Assembly (NCBI GenBank): GCA_903813345.2 | Contig: CAIIXF020000002.1 | Location: 34,798,109 to 34,862,108 of the forward strand | From: Owenia fusiformis | Taxonomy: Eukaryota; Annelida; Polychaeta; Sabellida; Oweniidae | Direction: 5' to 3' | DNA length: 64,000 nt | In this document: in pieces, positions 51,401 through 58,952 of the stretch | Position numbering within the stretch: position 1 is the first letter of the stretch | Layout of the letters: each line of letters starts with the position of its first letter | Made by a program: the position numbers and the translations under genes | The notes under the pieces: generated by a model | Told to the model about the DNA's origin: nothing | Seen by the model: the letters and a program-made list of their open reading frames with translations, nothing else | The model's database searches: none

Positions 51401-53477
51401 ATCTATTGCAGAGTGATCCCGAGGTAGTAGACTAATATAAATCTATTGTTTAATAGCCTTATAATAAAATGTGTTGTTAGGTGCCTGCAGAGACCCATAA
51501 TGAAATCCTGCAGTATATATTGCAGAGTGATCCCGAGGTAGTAGACTAATATAAATCTATTGTTTAATAGCCTTATAATAAAATGTGTTGTTAGGTGCCT
51601 GCAGAGACCCATAATGAAATCCTGCAGTATATATTGGAGAGTGATCCTGAGGTAGTAGACTAATATAAATCTATTGTTTAATAGCCTTATAATAAAATGT
51701 GTTGTTAGGTGCCTGCAGAGACCCATAATGAAATCCTGCAGTATATATTGGAGAGTGATCCTGAGGTAGTAGACTAATATGAATCTATTGTTTAATAGCC
51801 TTATAATAAAATGTGTTGTTAGGTGCCTGCAGAAACCCATACTGAAATCCTGCAGTATATATTGGAGAGTGATCCTGATGCAGTAGACTAATATGAATCT
51901 TTTGTTTAATAGCCTTATAATAAAATGTGTTGTTAGGTGCCTGCAGAGACCCATAATGAAATCCTGCAGTACATATTGGAGAGTGATCCCGAGGCAGTGG
52001 ACCATTTACTTAAGAGAAAGGGATCTCAGTAAGTAACATTAAATAAAATACTAGAGGTTGTCAGGCTGTCTCTTTTACAAAATGCAAATATTCTAAAAGA
52101 ATTCGAAAATGTTCTTGTTCTGTAAAATGTACGCAAATCAAGTTTGATTTTAAGTAACTTTTGTGTATCAATTTCTTTCATTTTTTCGTCAGTGATGAAT
52201 CATTCATTCAATTATACATTCATCCCAAAAAAGATAAAGTATGCAATGTGTCACACACAGTTCTAATCCTTACCTATGTAGTACCTGGACTGAGAATTTG
52301 GTATCTCACAATCTGAAGTTTTGATTTTTTTTTTTCTATATTATATTCTATATATTATTTTATATATTGCTTACATCAGTTTGATTGTAACTTTAAAATG
52401 CCACTCACTTTGAAGTGTTTGAAATATAAGGTTGCTTGTATCACACAAAAGAATTATGTTGTCAATAAAGAATTGGAGTTGTTTGCTTACTTCGACATGA
52501 TTATTATTTGGTCATGAATCTTAAATGTCCAATCAAACATGGTTCGCAAGGGGAGTCTTATATTATTACGATATAGACTACTTGTTTTTGACAAATTGTA
52601 ATAACATATATTTATCATGTATGTGTGTATTTAATGTTATATTTACACTGTATCAACTAAGTAGGGCCAGGTAAGAGGCCAAGCTGTAAAGGCACAGACT
52701 CTGTATCAGTTAAATATTTTTTAACTCATTGATTATTTCAGGATTGAAGTTGACTTGGACACTTCCAGCAGTATGTGGGAAGGAAGTGACAGCTCCTCTC
52801 TCCCACCTAGTTCACCAAATCCCACAGATACCATGGAGTTCCACCTGCCCACACGTGGCAGTGAGGGATCCATGACGTCACTGGGCTCTCAGAAGACAAA
52901 CAGACCAGTGTTCACTTTAGACAGAAGCCCAGTGGCGGAGGTGACTGTTGAGACACCATCATTAGTGGTGCCATCTATAGACCAATCAAAGCATAGATTG
53001 AGTACCCCCGAGCCTGGATGGCTTAGCGGGGGTTCAACTCCTAGGACACCTAGCCCCACATTTGGTAGTCATGCTCGATCACCGAGCCCACGACCTTCAC
53101 CTCTCCCCTCGAGGTCATCAAGGTCACCTTTACCAAGTCCAACCCCTGTGAGGACAAGATTAGGGCCAAAACCACCAAATTTACAAATTCTCCCAGATAC
53201 AATGATAGACAAACGAGGCTTAATAGGCCCAGGGGGTCATTCCCCTGGCCCAGAGTCAATGTACCCTACCCCTCCTAGCAGTGCTAGTAGTACTAGTTCA
53301 CCAAAATTTCGGCGGAAAAGTAACCCACATAATTTCATTCAGCCAACTTCTTCTGCACAGCGCCCCCTAGGTGTGGGTATGCTGGGTAGAGACCCAGAGT
53401 GGCAGCAAGAAAGGTGGCGCCACTGGGAAGAGTTAACACAAGGTGAGGAGAAGCTAGAACAGGAAACACTCGTCTGA
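26244..53477 (+). CDS. ARHGAP6-like: ARHGAP6-type Rho GTPase-activating protein (1121 aa, 13 exons)
   Basis: By family it speeds GTP hydrolysis on Rho-type GTPases and acts on the actin cytoskeleton. Exons: 26244-27419, 29520-29676, 31949-32077, 33837-33975, 35104-35223, 36649-36727, 42730-42928, 45667-45722, 47567-47717, 47996-48144, 50252-50434, 51937-52028, 52742-53477. The lengths sum to 3366 bases and all phases agree. Order: disordered N-terminus (1-392), a conserved WSSVSGRTV / CTITIPK segment (exon 2), basic linkers, the segment [14 protein letters not shown], the RhoGAP domain (about 645-846) and an S/P-rich tail. The ARHGAP6/36 subfamily is recognised from exon 2 and from [20 protein letters not shown]. 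Human ARHGAP6 is about 970 residues; the extra length is mainly N-terminal. Six introns carry arrays abutting a splice junction. I chose the first ATG of the long exon-1 frame; an extra upstream coding exon cannot be excluded. Confidence 0.92.
28272..28457. mobile_element. long foldback element in intron 1
   Basis: The left half GGATTGAATATGGGTTTTAT is mirrored by ATGAAACCCATATTCAATCC on the right. The outer arms are AGGTTATTT and AAATAACCT. The whole 186 bases can fold on itself, and the interior repeats AATATGATATTGAC-like blocks in both directions. No coding capacity is visible. Confidence 0.65.
28457..28726. mobile_element. inverted-repeat element with internal ~54-bp repeats
   Basis: The ends TATTTATTCCATAATAC and GTATTATGGAATAAATA are perfect inverted repeats. 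The interior holds repeated blocks with CAATACGATTTTTTTCCCGG and TTTCATGTAATACG at roughly 54-base spacing. It abuts or nests with the foldback element to its left. Confidence 0.6.
29520..29676 (+). CDS. ARHGAP6-like: exon 2: conserved ARHGAP6-family segment
   Basis: It encodes [20 protein letters not shown], then [16 protein letters not shown] and CTITIPK, which align by eye with the WHSVSGR ... ITIPK segment of vertebrate ARHGAP6. This segment is a strong subfamily mark outside the GAP domain. Its 3' splice site is the last of three tandem copies of the preceding intron sequence (29340-29519). Confidence 0.85.
30776..30820 (-). promoter_or_regulatory. duplicated nuclear-receptor DR1/ERRE-like site in intron 2
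   Basis: TGACCTTTGACCTTGA occurs at 30776-30791 and again at 30805-30820. Each copy contains a perfect DR1 (reverse strand AGGTCAAAGGTCA) overlapping an extended half-site (reverse strand TCAAGGTCA). The unit is a 29-base tandem duplication. HNF4, RXR-heterodimer, COUP-TF and ERR-type receptors bind such sites in animals; binding here is inference. Confidence 0.45.
31500..31616. mobile_element. 117-bp MITE with CAGGCCCGTAGCC ends, intron 2
   Basis: The ends CAGGCCCGTAGCCAGG and CCATGGCTACGGGCCTG are near-perfect inverted repeats. The interior has two GGGGGGTTCA blocks. The ends resemble those of the element at 13235-13516, so the two probably belong to related families. No clear target duplication is visible. 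Confidence 0.65.
31949..32077 (+). CDS. ARHGAP6-like: exon 3 of the ARHGAP6-like gene, edge of the 85-bp array
   Basis: It encodes [20 protein letters not shown] followed by [20 protein letters not shown], a basic linker. The last 78 bases of the exon are the first copy of the 85-bp array. Only the donor at 32078 (AAAAG|GTAAGA) keeps the frame into exon 4. Confidence 0.8.
31999..33076 (+). repeat. ARHGAP6-like: 85-bp tandem array containing an exon end and 5' splice site (~12.7 copies)
   Basis: Each unit contains CCTCATTGATAATATTAAAG and ends CAAAAGGTAAGAAC, so exon edge and donor are copied together. Because 85 is not a multiple of three, reading past the first donor shifts frame and meets a stop within unit 2 (after VCSPWRPH). 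Use of later donors would therefore give non-productive transcripts. Copies differ by few bases (for example AGCAATC or AGTAATC), which implies recent amplification or conversion. The array ends in a G run near 33100. Confidence 0.9.
33272..33740. mobile_element. nested inverted repeats in intron 3
   Basis: CAAATAGTGACTGCC at 33272-33286 is mirrored by GGCAGTCACTATTTG at 33363-33377. TATTATATACCC at 33381 is mirrored by GGGTATATAATA at 33726-33737. These look like the ends of two adjacent or nested short elements. The interior contains no protein-coding frame. Confidence 0.5.
33837..33975 (+). CDS. ARHGAP6-like: exon 4 of the ARHGAP6-like gene
   Basis: It encodes [20 protein letters not shown] and then [20 protein letters not shown], which matches by position the FG.PLSQVIAND segment of ARHGAP6. 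The exon ends CAAAA|GTAAGT in phase 2 and joins exon 5 (35104-35223). Confidence 0.82.
35475..36014. repeat. minisatellite of ~33-36 bp in intron 5 (~15 copies)
   Basis: The unit contains GGGGATTGATCATCTTATAT and GTATCCCTTTGCTT. Copies vary in length and sequence. It begins about 250 bases after the exon 5 donor and so does not overlap a splice site, unlike the other arrays in this gene. The minus-strand open frame across it (repeated MINPQVKGY) is only a shadow of the repeat. Confidence 0.85.
36711..36895 (+). repeat. ARHGAP6-like: three-copy array containing the end of exon 6 and its donor
   Basis: CTCCAGGTCTAAAACATGTA at the exon 6 edge recurs, slightly changed, at about 36777 and 36846, each time with a following CTAACTAGTCTATATACAGT. 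The unit is 63-70 bases. Each later copy also carries CAGTAAAACYTGTATATA, like the end of the CAGTAAAACC MITE family found nearby. The third copy keeps an intact CAT|GTAAGT donor; the second has ATAAGA and is dead. Confidence 0.75.
37041..37200 (-). mobile_element. CAGTAAAACC-family MITE, diverged copy
   Basis: Read in reverse, it matches the copy at 57014-57194: both share CCAGCCAAAAGT, TCAAGGTTTTCC and GTGTTCACATTGAGAG in the same order. The terminal repeat is partly decayed (ATAAAACCTTTTGAATCC). Confidence 0.55.
37217..37383. mobile_element. CAGTAAAACC-family MITE, short copy with duplicated tail
   Basis: TA-flanked. It begins GTAAAACCTGTCTAATTC and ends ACAGGTTTTACTG at 37337, with a second GATATACAGGTTTTACTGTA tail ending near 37380. 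TA flanks and these ends fit Tc1/mariner-type or pogo-type non-autonomous elements. Confidence 0.6.
38923..40187. mobile_element. GTCCG / ATGGCGGCC repeat element, intron 6
   Basis: The ends CCCATCGAAC and GTTCGATGGG are perfect inverted repeats. Near the left end is a run of GTCCGTCCGTC. The body is about seven diverged monomers of roughly 125 bases, each with ATAACTCGAAAAGTAGT, GATTTTGTTCATATTTGGTA and an AAAATGGCGGCC-like box. A second member lies at 45942-47052. No transposase is visible, so it is non-autonomous or satellite-like. Confidence 0.65.
42257..42365. mobile_element. CAGTAAAACC-family MITE remnant
   Basis: It begins ACAGTAAAACCTATACAGTT and continues with AACACCTCTCTAAGCGG and GAACACCTGCTCTGGTCC, as in the family copy at 57014-57194. 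The right end is lost or unrecognisable. Confidence 0.5.
42730..50434 (+). CDS. ARHGAP6-like: exons 7-11: RhoGAP catalytic domain
   Basis: The domain runs from [16 protein letters not shown] to about [18 protein letters not shown] gives the arginine finger, Arg675 of the model. [18 protein letters not shown] and [10 protein letters not shown] are the other two hallmark helices. All catalytic features are present, so an active GAP is expected. The exon 10/11 join reads DDTGQE-VPGNKM, where vertebrate ARHGAP6 has a similar DGQEVTGNKM. This join carries the 51-bp array. Confidence 0.92.
45667..45722 (+). CDS. ARHGAP6-like: exon 8: arginine-finger exon
   Basis: This 56-base exon encodes [19 protein letters not shown] (first codon shared with exon 7) and carries the catalytic arginine. 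It ends AAACAG|GTTAGT. Its last bases are copied in the 20-bp array that starts here. Confidence 0.88.
45717..47165 (+). repeat. ARHGAP6-like: 20-bp array starting at the exon 8 donor, split by a 1.1-kb insertion
   Basis: The unit, roughly ACAGGTTAGTTGTTTTGCAA, repeats about ten times in 45717-45940 and five more times in 47053-47165. The real donor ACAG|GTTAGT is the first copy. Two later copies, near 45822 and 45911, read ACAG|GTAAGT, a better match to the splice consensus than the real one. Reading past the first donor shifts frame and meets a stop within a few units. Confidence 0.8.
45942..47052. mobile_element. GTCCG / ATGGCGGCC repeat element inside the 20-bp array
   Basis: It begins CCCACCGAACGAAGTTCG, like the element at 38923, and carries a GTCCGTCCG run near 46136-46190. 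About six monomers each hold ATAACTCAAATACCAGTGG-like and TTTCAAAATGGCGGCCATTT-like boxes. No matching right terminal repeat is clear, so this copy may be truncated. It sits within the 20-bp array and is younger than it. Confidence 0.65.
48109..50052 (+). repeat. ARHGAP6-like: 51-bp tandem array of an exon end plus 5' splice site (~28 copies, split by a LINE)
   Basis: Unit: CATTCCTCAGATCACATAGA, then TGATACAGGACAAGAG|GTGAGTCTTACCCAG. The first copy is the end of exon 10 with its real donor. As 51 is 17 codons, the frame stays open through about 20 units (repeated [17 protein letters not shown]) to a TAA at about 49159. Most copies keep a good donor (GTGAGT or GTAAGT); a few are damaged (GAGAGT, GTGATT). 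Any downstream donor in the open part adds a multiple of 17 residues to the RhoGAP domain. Confidence 0.92.
49359..49846 (+). mobile_element. 5'-truncated LINE 3' end with 14-bp target duplication
   Basis: ACATACATGATACC flanks the insert at 49345-49358 and 49847-49860. The insert encodes the C-terminus of a LINE-type reverse-transcriptase polyprotein: [20 protein letters not shown] (a CxC...H...C zinc-like motif), ending at a stop near 49672. A 3' UTR follows, ending in an A-rich tail with AATAAAG. It shows a 3' end, A-rich tail and target duplication, as target-primed insertion leaves. It is too short to be active. Confidence 0.85.
50700..52000 (+). repeat. ARHGAP6-like: 114-bp tandem array containing a 3' splice site and exon start (11 full copies)
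   Basis: Each unit reads TAATAAAATGTGTTGTTAG|GTGCCTGCAGAGACCCATAA and on through the start of exon 12. Acceptors end near 50796, 50910, 51024, 51138, 51252, 51366, 51480, 51594, 51708, 51822 and 51936. Only the last copy continues into real exon 12 (GCAGTGGACCATTTACTT). The other ten read GTAGTAGACTAA or a close variant, so the frame stops after about 22 residues, and an AATAAA follows about 35 bases later. The minus-strand open frames of 246 and 200 residues are shadows of this repeat. Confidence 0.92.
51937..53477 (+). CDS. ARHGAP6-like: exons 12-13: post-GAP helix and S/P-rich C-terminus
   Basis: Exon 12 encodes [20 protein letters not shown] and then [11 protein letters not shown], the conserved helix after the GAP domain. 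Exon 13 is long, rich in Ser and Pro ([17 protein letters not shown]), and closes with a conserved-looking [14 protein letters not shown] segment. The protein ends in ETLV, which fits a class I PDZ ligand (T at -2, V at 0). The stop TGA is at 53475-53477. Confidence 0.9.
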
Positions 53478-56422
53478 TTATAATTTTAAAAATATTTTTA
53501 GAAACTTGGTTTTTGGAAAGGTTCATGGATAACCATGCAGCTATTACTAATTAACCATGATTTTATAATTGAATATTAGTAGGTGTATTTATTATATAAC
53601 TGACATTGTAGCCCATGGGACATGTAGACAGTGACTGTGAATTACAGGGAATATCCATTATAATATTCATAATCAAAAATCCACCAAACTGAAGATGTAC
53701 CTTTTACACAGAATGTAATTGAATGCAAAAATAATTTTAGTAATACAGCATGTTATGCTTTAGGGCATGTATTTGTGAAACACGCCACTTTGCAGAAAGT
53801 CTTGCCTTTGTAATCAATACTACAGGTTTATATATATATGTCGAAGTATTGAGAATGCTTACAGACTATAACTAGGTGTAATTTAGTTCATTATCATATT
53901 TAAAAGGTGTTATGTAAGTCAGTATCAATTAGATGTGCATATCATGTATCATTCAAATGTAAAAGTGATTCAAGATTCACCAATTCATTCTCAGGCCTTA
54001 GGTGGCCTTAAAGTTCATTTTAGAGAACATGTTTTTATATACATGTGACTTAGTACTTGTTTAATCCTATGCAATATGTGTAACAGTGGTAAATGTTTTA
54101 TCGTTAGCATATTCAAAATACTGTTGAATACACATGGTCAAATAGTGAGTTTTAATTGAAGTCGAATTGTGTGTGCACGAGGGGAATCTGTCCATCTTAT
54201 GTATTTCTTGTTTATTTTTGTTTTTGTTTAAATTTTTGTAATGTAAATTTTTAAGTAACAGTATATTTTAAATTATGGGATTTTTATACTGTTTTTACTC
54301 TTGTTCAAAACCATAGTTGTGCCTTGTGTTTTACATGGTGTACCTGGAAAGGTGTGTACATTTTTATTCAAAATAACTTATATGTTTACGATGCAATGAG
54401 AGAAACAGTGTACATTTTAAAAAAATTTCACCAAATCATCAATGTCCAGAAAATGGCAAAGATGGCAAATTAAATAGCATCAACCTAAATCTAATTGCAG
54501 TTCCACTACTCACTGTGATGGATGTATACTTTTTATGAATAGTACGTACTGTATGTATATGTTTACCAAATTACCGTACACACAAATGATAACCCATTAG
54601 AAGTATTAAGAATCGTTTTAGAAAAAAAAGAAAAGGATTTGTGACTTTAAACTTGTACATTAGTAATATTAAATTAATTTTAGGCCAATATTGTTTTCCT
54701 ATTTTATGATGTAGGTATTCATTGTCATTTGTCAATCTTATATTGCATACATCTACAAACCATTTTACACTGCAAAATTACAATAGTTCATTGTAGAAAT
54801 TTTGGTAGGGTTAAATTGCAATAATATTTAACTGTGACATAGTTTTCAAATATAAGTATTATGAAGTAAACTATTAGCCCATATACAGCCATGGTGTTCA
54901 AGGTCATGTGACCATTTCAGCTTGCTCTGGTCATGTGATCTCTCACAGCACTTTGGTTTGTGACAATTGTAGTGTGCAAATTTTATCTGAATACCTCCAT
55001 TTTGTTTTAGCCTTGTCATACAGTGCAAAGAAAGTGAAGCCAGTGAATACTAATGTATGTAGTGAACACAAAGTATATGTGAAATGAGCACTTGATTACA
55101 GTGAAACCTGCATGAAATAAACACTAGCTCCCAAAAACACAAATCTTTTATTTTTACAAGTAAAGGCTTTGTGTTATATTTATCTGAAGATCATTTATCA
55201 GATGTGCTAAGGTCTAACGAGGTCTGAATTTGATTGTTAAACAATTGAGATAAACTCCTGTAGACCATGATACATTGAGAGAGGTCACCTCACCTAACAA
55301 GCTTTGTATAAATACAGATATCAACAACATTATATTATTTCAATGCAAGATTATATTATATATTTATTTGTAATATTTGTAAATGCATCAACTAAATGCA
55401 TCAACTAAATGCATCAACTATGTTGCAATGTAATATGGTTTGTATATCATCTAATACAGTATTATTATCTAACCGTAAACCATGTAATATTATCATACAT
55501 AAATGAATAACAGAAATGAAATAAATAAATAATGTACATTAAAGAAAGATACATATAATTCTGTGTTCTTTAATTATCTGTAATTATCATTAATGTTCCA
55601 ATATTAACATATTGAGGTAGGCAGAACTTTAGATTAGCATATTTAACCTCATTGTTCCAAATTGGTTATAGCAGGGGGAAGAAGGAGGTACGGATGCTGG
55701 ATACCTGCTTGGGAGGATGATTTAACCTACATTCTTTACATTTAAACTAAGTTTCATCTAATGTTGCAGCTTACATTACAATACATACCCCAGGTGTAGA
55801 ACATTAAGTTAGGAGTAGGAGAGGTAAATAAACAGTTTAGATACCAGCTGACAGGATCTACCTAAATGACCCACAAAAGTAGCTTTCATGGGTTTTAATG
55901 GCAGTTACAATGTGACAAAATGCCAGGTACTTACCACAGCATAATATTCAGTGAATGCTTATACTATTGGATGGTCAGATTTTGATCTATCATAACTAAT
56001 TGGACAAAGGATTAACATCAACTCAGAGTGTAGTTTGTGCTCTATTATTTAAAAAGCAAAGCTGGAATATTGCAAAGGATCAGAGAATAGAGTAGATGCA
56101 AGGTAAAATACATAGGTTTTGGGCTGATATAAAGATGGCAGCACTAGCAGAATCAAAAGAATTATAGATGAACATGGATCGATTACCAGTATTTCTATTG
56201 ACCTTAGCCTATGGTAAGATACTATCATAACTCCTTTCGTTTGATGTTAAAGAAGGTCAAGGTCATATTTGCATGGATTAGGTCATCAAAAAGGTAACTA
56301 AAACCATGAATTAAGAACTACATTTTCGGTACATTTTCAGCCTTATCAATTATATTGCACCTTTTCACACAAACAACTCTCTTCCACAAAGAATTACAAG
56401 AGCCCTTGTAAGAGGAAATTAG
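53478..56422 (+). other. 3' UTR of the ARHGAP6-like gene and intergenic sequence
   Basis: This is AT-rich with no exon support. Possible polyadenylation signals are AATAAA within TGAAATAAACACTAG near 55110 and within GAAATAAATAAATAATG near 55525; I cannot choose between them. A 13-bp tandem repeat lies at 55381-55419. The rest shows nothing I recognise. Confidence 0.4.
55381..55419. repeat. 13-bp tandem repeat, three exact copies
   Basis: The unit AAATGCATCAACT occurs three times in a row. It is a small slippage repeat with no further signal. Confidence 0.85.
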
Positions 56423-56424
56423 TA

Positions 56425-56861
56425 CTGTAGATTGGGTTAATTTGGCGCTACTTACTTACATGTAATTTTGGCGATTTTGCCATTTTTAGCATATTGGCGG
56501 CTATTTAATTTGGCAGATATGCAAAAAATGTTAAACTTACGCGCTGTTTGCGAATTACCATGTAAATGGGCATGTTTGGCTATGTTCATTTTTTCTTTTG
56601 AGGACTATACCGCGCTTTTCCTTTCTAGTTTTCCCTGAGTATTAATGAGTGACTGACCAGTTCTGAGCCAATTTATGAAAGACATTTTTTCATATTTTTG
56701 GAAAAAACTAAACCGAAAGTGACCAAAAAACACTGGACGAAATACCCTAGATAATTCCCGGGGATTCATTCTAAATTTTGGCGAAGATTTGTATTGGCGA
56801 ATTTTTCAATTTCGCCAAATTCGCCAAATTAAAGCGGGCGCCAAATTAACTCAATCTACAG
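56425..56861. mobile_element. TA-flanked inverted-repeat transposon, deleted copy
   Basis: The ends CTGTAGATTGGGTTAATTTG and CAAATTAACTCAATCTACAG are inverted repeats flanked by TA. The copy at 61445-61959 has the same ends and an interior about 80 bases longer; the deletion here removes part of the open frame seen there. TA flanks fit the Tc1/mariner/pogo superfamily. Confidence 0.75.
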
Positions 56862-57013
56862 TAATTGTTAATGACAATGTGCTGATTCTTGCTTCAGATT
56901 CCCCCAAAATTACAAAATGTATCACTGACATCTATCTTTTTGTAATTCAAACTTTAATAATATAATAGTGAATGACATTGTCTTTTTAACACATACAATG
57001 ATTCAGCAGTGTA

Positions 57014-57194
57014 CAATAAAACCTGTATATCCAAACACCTCTCTCATCCAAACACCCCTCTCATCCAAACATCTCTCAATGTGAACACCTTTTCCATGGA
57101 TTCAAATATTGGGAAAACCTTGAACTGAGAACACCTGCTAATCCAAATACTTTTGGCTGGTCCCATTGGCATTCTGATAAGACAGGTTTTACTG
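57014..57194. mobile_element. CAGTAAAACC-family MITE, best preserved copy
   Basis: It is flanked by TA on both sides. The left end is CAATAAAACCTGTATATCC and the right end ACAGGTTTTACTG. The interior has repeated CATCCAAACACC blocks. Relatives lie at 37041-37200, 37217-37383 and 42257-42365. It lies just beyond the stop of the RWDD2-like gene. Confidence 0.65.
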
Positions 57195-57233
57195 TACTGT
57201 TAAAGTAATGTTAAAAGGGTTTCCATAGTAACA

Positions 57234-58729
57234 TCATTCATTCCCAACACCAAAATAAATATGAAACATGTGACCACAATTGTGTTCCTCCATAAACGTC
57301 CTCAATAAACCAAGGTCCATGTGGTAGTTTCGATCACCATGACAATTAAATTCTTTCTCTTCAAAAACATCAAATTTATGCAACACTTTTTTATCATCAT
57401 TTTCAATCGGAATATCCTCCTTTTCCTTGATTTGTAAACGCTTCCAGTTAAGATTTCTTAATCTCTGCCAATATTCTTCAACATTGCGACTATACCCCTC
57501 AACACATATAACTCCTGGCTTTCCTGGCATAGAAAATCCCACTAACTCTAACTCAGAGGCCCAATTGATAATATCCCTTCGTTTACTTTTACTATAAATA
57601 TGATGACTATAAATCCAAATTCTTGTAAATGTTGTATCTTCCTTTTGAGCATTTTTTGATTGCTTCACACTAGCGCCATCTGTTGACTCTTGGTCGAGGT
57701 AGCTCCTGGCATTGTCTTGTAGAAATTGAACAATGCTTCCAATCATAGTTTCTCCAAGATCTAGAGTATCAATGAAAGATGCGATGTCCTCCCTGAGTTG
57801 TTGTTGGCTGGTGCGGCTGAGCTGTTTTGAGCGGATGAACACATTGGGCTGAACTGCAGGATATTCATGTGGCAACTGGCATACTAACTCCATCTGCCCC
57901 TAAAACACATATCAAAGCATGTACATGTACAATGATGTAAGTATATGAAATGATAGGTACAACTTAGAAGCACATAGATAAAACTACGAAGATCTCAATA
58001 ACAAATTGCTAATATCTTAGGTGATCACTGTACAATTCCCAAGTGTAGTATGTAATAATGCTAGAAGTATCTTAACCCACATAATCTTGTCCAATTCCTT
58101 GACCACCTTTGTATGCACACTTCAATAGTTAATCCATTGCCATGGTAACAGATATTTCACAAAGTCTTAACACCCTTCTCTCGTAACAGCTATATATGCA
58201 TGAACATTTAGACATTTGTTATCAGATGAATTGTCAGATAAATAAATGCCTCAGTTTATTACCAAAAATGTTACATAGTCAATTTATTTGTTGCCATATG
58301 GCAAAAATCAAAAATCGTGAATGGTGAGTGATATTGTGCCCATGACAGCCACGTTGACATAACTTTACCCGCATTCCGGCGAGTAATGTCAATCTGTCGA
58401 ATATTTCAGTCAAGCCTTCCCCACATTTATTGTGACAGGTCATTTATTCAAAGCTTTTTGAAATCGCACGACCTTTAACACACCTTTTCTCCATTTTCAG
58501 CTTCAATTTCAAGGTTTATAGTCAGACCAATTCTTGCGGAAAGGAATTCATAGTCAACATTTCCATCAAGAAACTCTTGTATTTGCACTATGGAGTCCTC
58601 ATCATCCAATGTAAACTCCCCAGGGTTACAATACATGCTTCCCAAAAACTCCACTTCAGAAACTTGGATTTCTAACATTTCTTTCAAATGTTCGGTCTTT
58701 TCCATTGTTGATACACCTGTGTCTCCCAT
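57234..58729 (-). CDS. RWDD2-like: RWD domain-containing protein 2 (RWDD2A/B-like), 303 aa, two exons
   Basis: Exons on the minus strand are 58729-58484 (82 codons) and 57899-57234 (221 codons plus stop). Both borders are in phase 0: GAAAAG|GTGTGT and TTTTAG|GGGCAG. Residues 1 to about 135 form an RWD domain, with LEIQVSEVEFLGSMY, VCQLPHEYPAVQPNVFIRS and an ensuing helix with LREDIASFIDT. Residues from about 150 to the end match DUF1115, including FTRIWIYSHHIYSKSKRRDI, GKPGVICVEGYSRNVEEYW and HMFHIYFGVGNE. The length is close to the vertebrate RWDD2 proteins (about 290-320 residues). The family's function is poorly known; RWD domains usually mediate protein contacts. The start ATG opens the only long frame upstream of the RWD domain; a second ATG lies eight codons on. 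Confidence 0.92.
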
Positions 58730-58885
58730 GTGAACTTATACAACTGTACTTCAAACATGCAGAGAGCGAGTGATTTTAATTACATATGCGTATGTAAGCC
58801 TTAATTACAGTGTAACTCTAAATTAATTAATTTTTTAAAACTTTGTTGACACCAATCCTAGTGGCGCTCTCTGGTGTGATACACA

Positions 58886-58893
58886 ACTTCCGG
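58886..58893 (-). promoter_or_regulatory. ETS-type site upstream of the RWDD2-like gene
   Basis: The minus strand reads CCGGAAGT here, a full ETS-family core, about 155 bases before the start codon. Such sites are common in promoters of widely expressed genes. No TATA box is evident. Its promoter role is inferred from position. Confidence 0.35.
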
Positions 58894-58952
58894 TTAAAAA
58901 TGAAAGTTTTAAAACTTTTGATCCGTTTCGATTATTCGACTAATCTGGTAAG

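Noticed and set aside
50644-52005. Minus-strand open frames of 246 and 200 residues with repeated [19 protein letters not shown]
   Set aside because: They are the antisense of the 114-bp exon 12 array. A unit of 38 codons without a stop on either strand makes long shadow frames.
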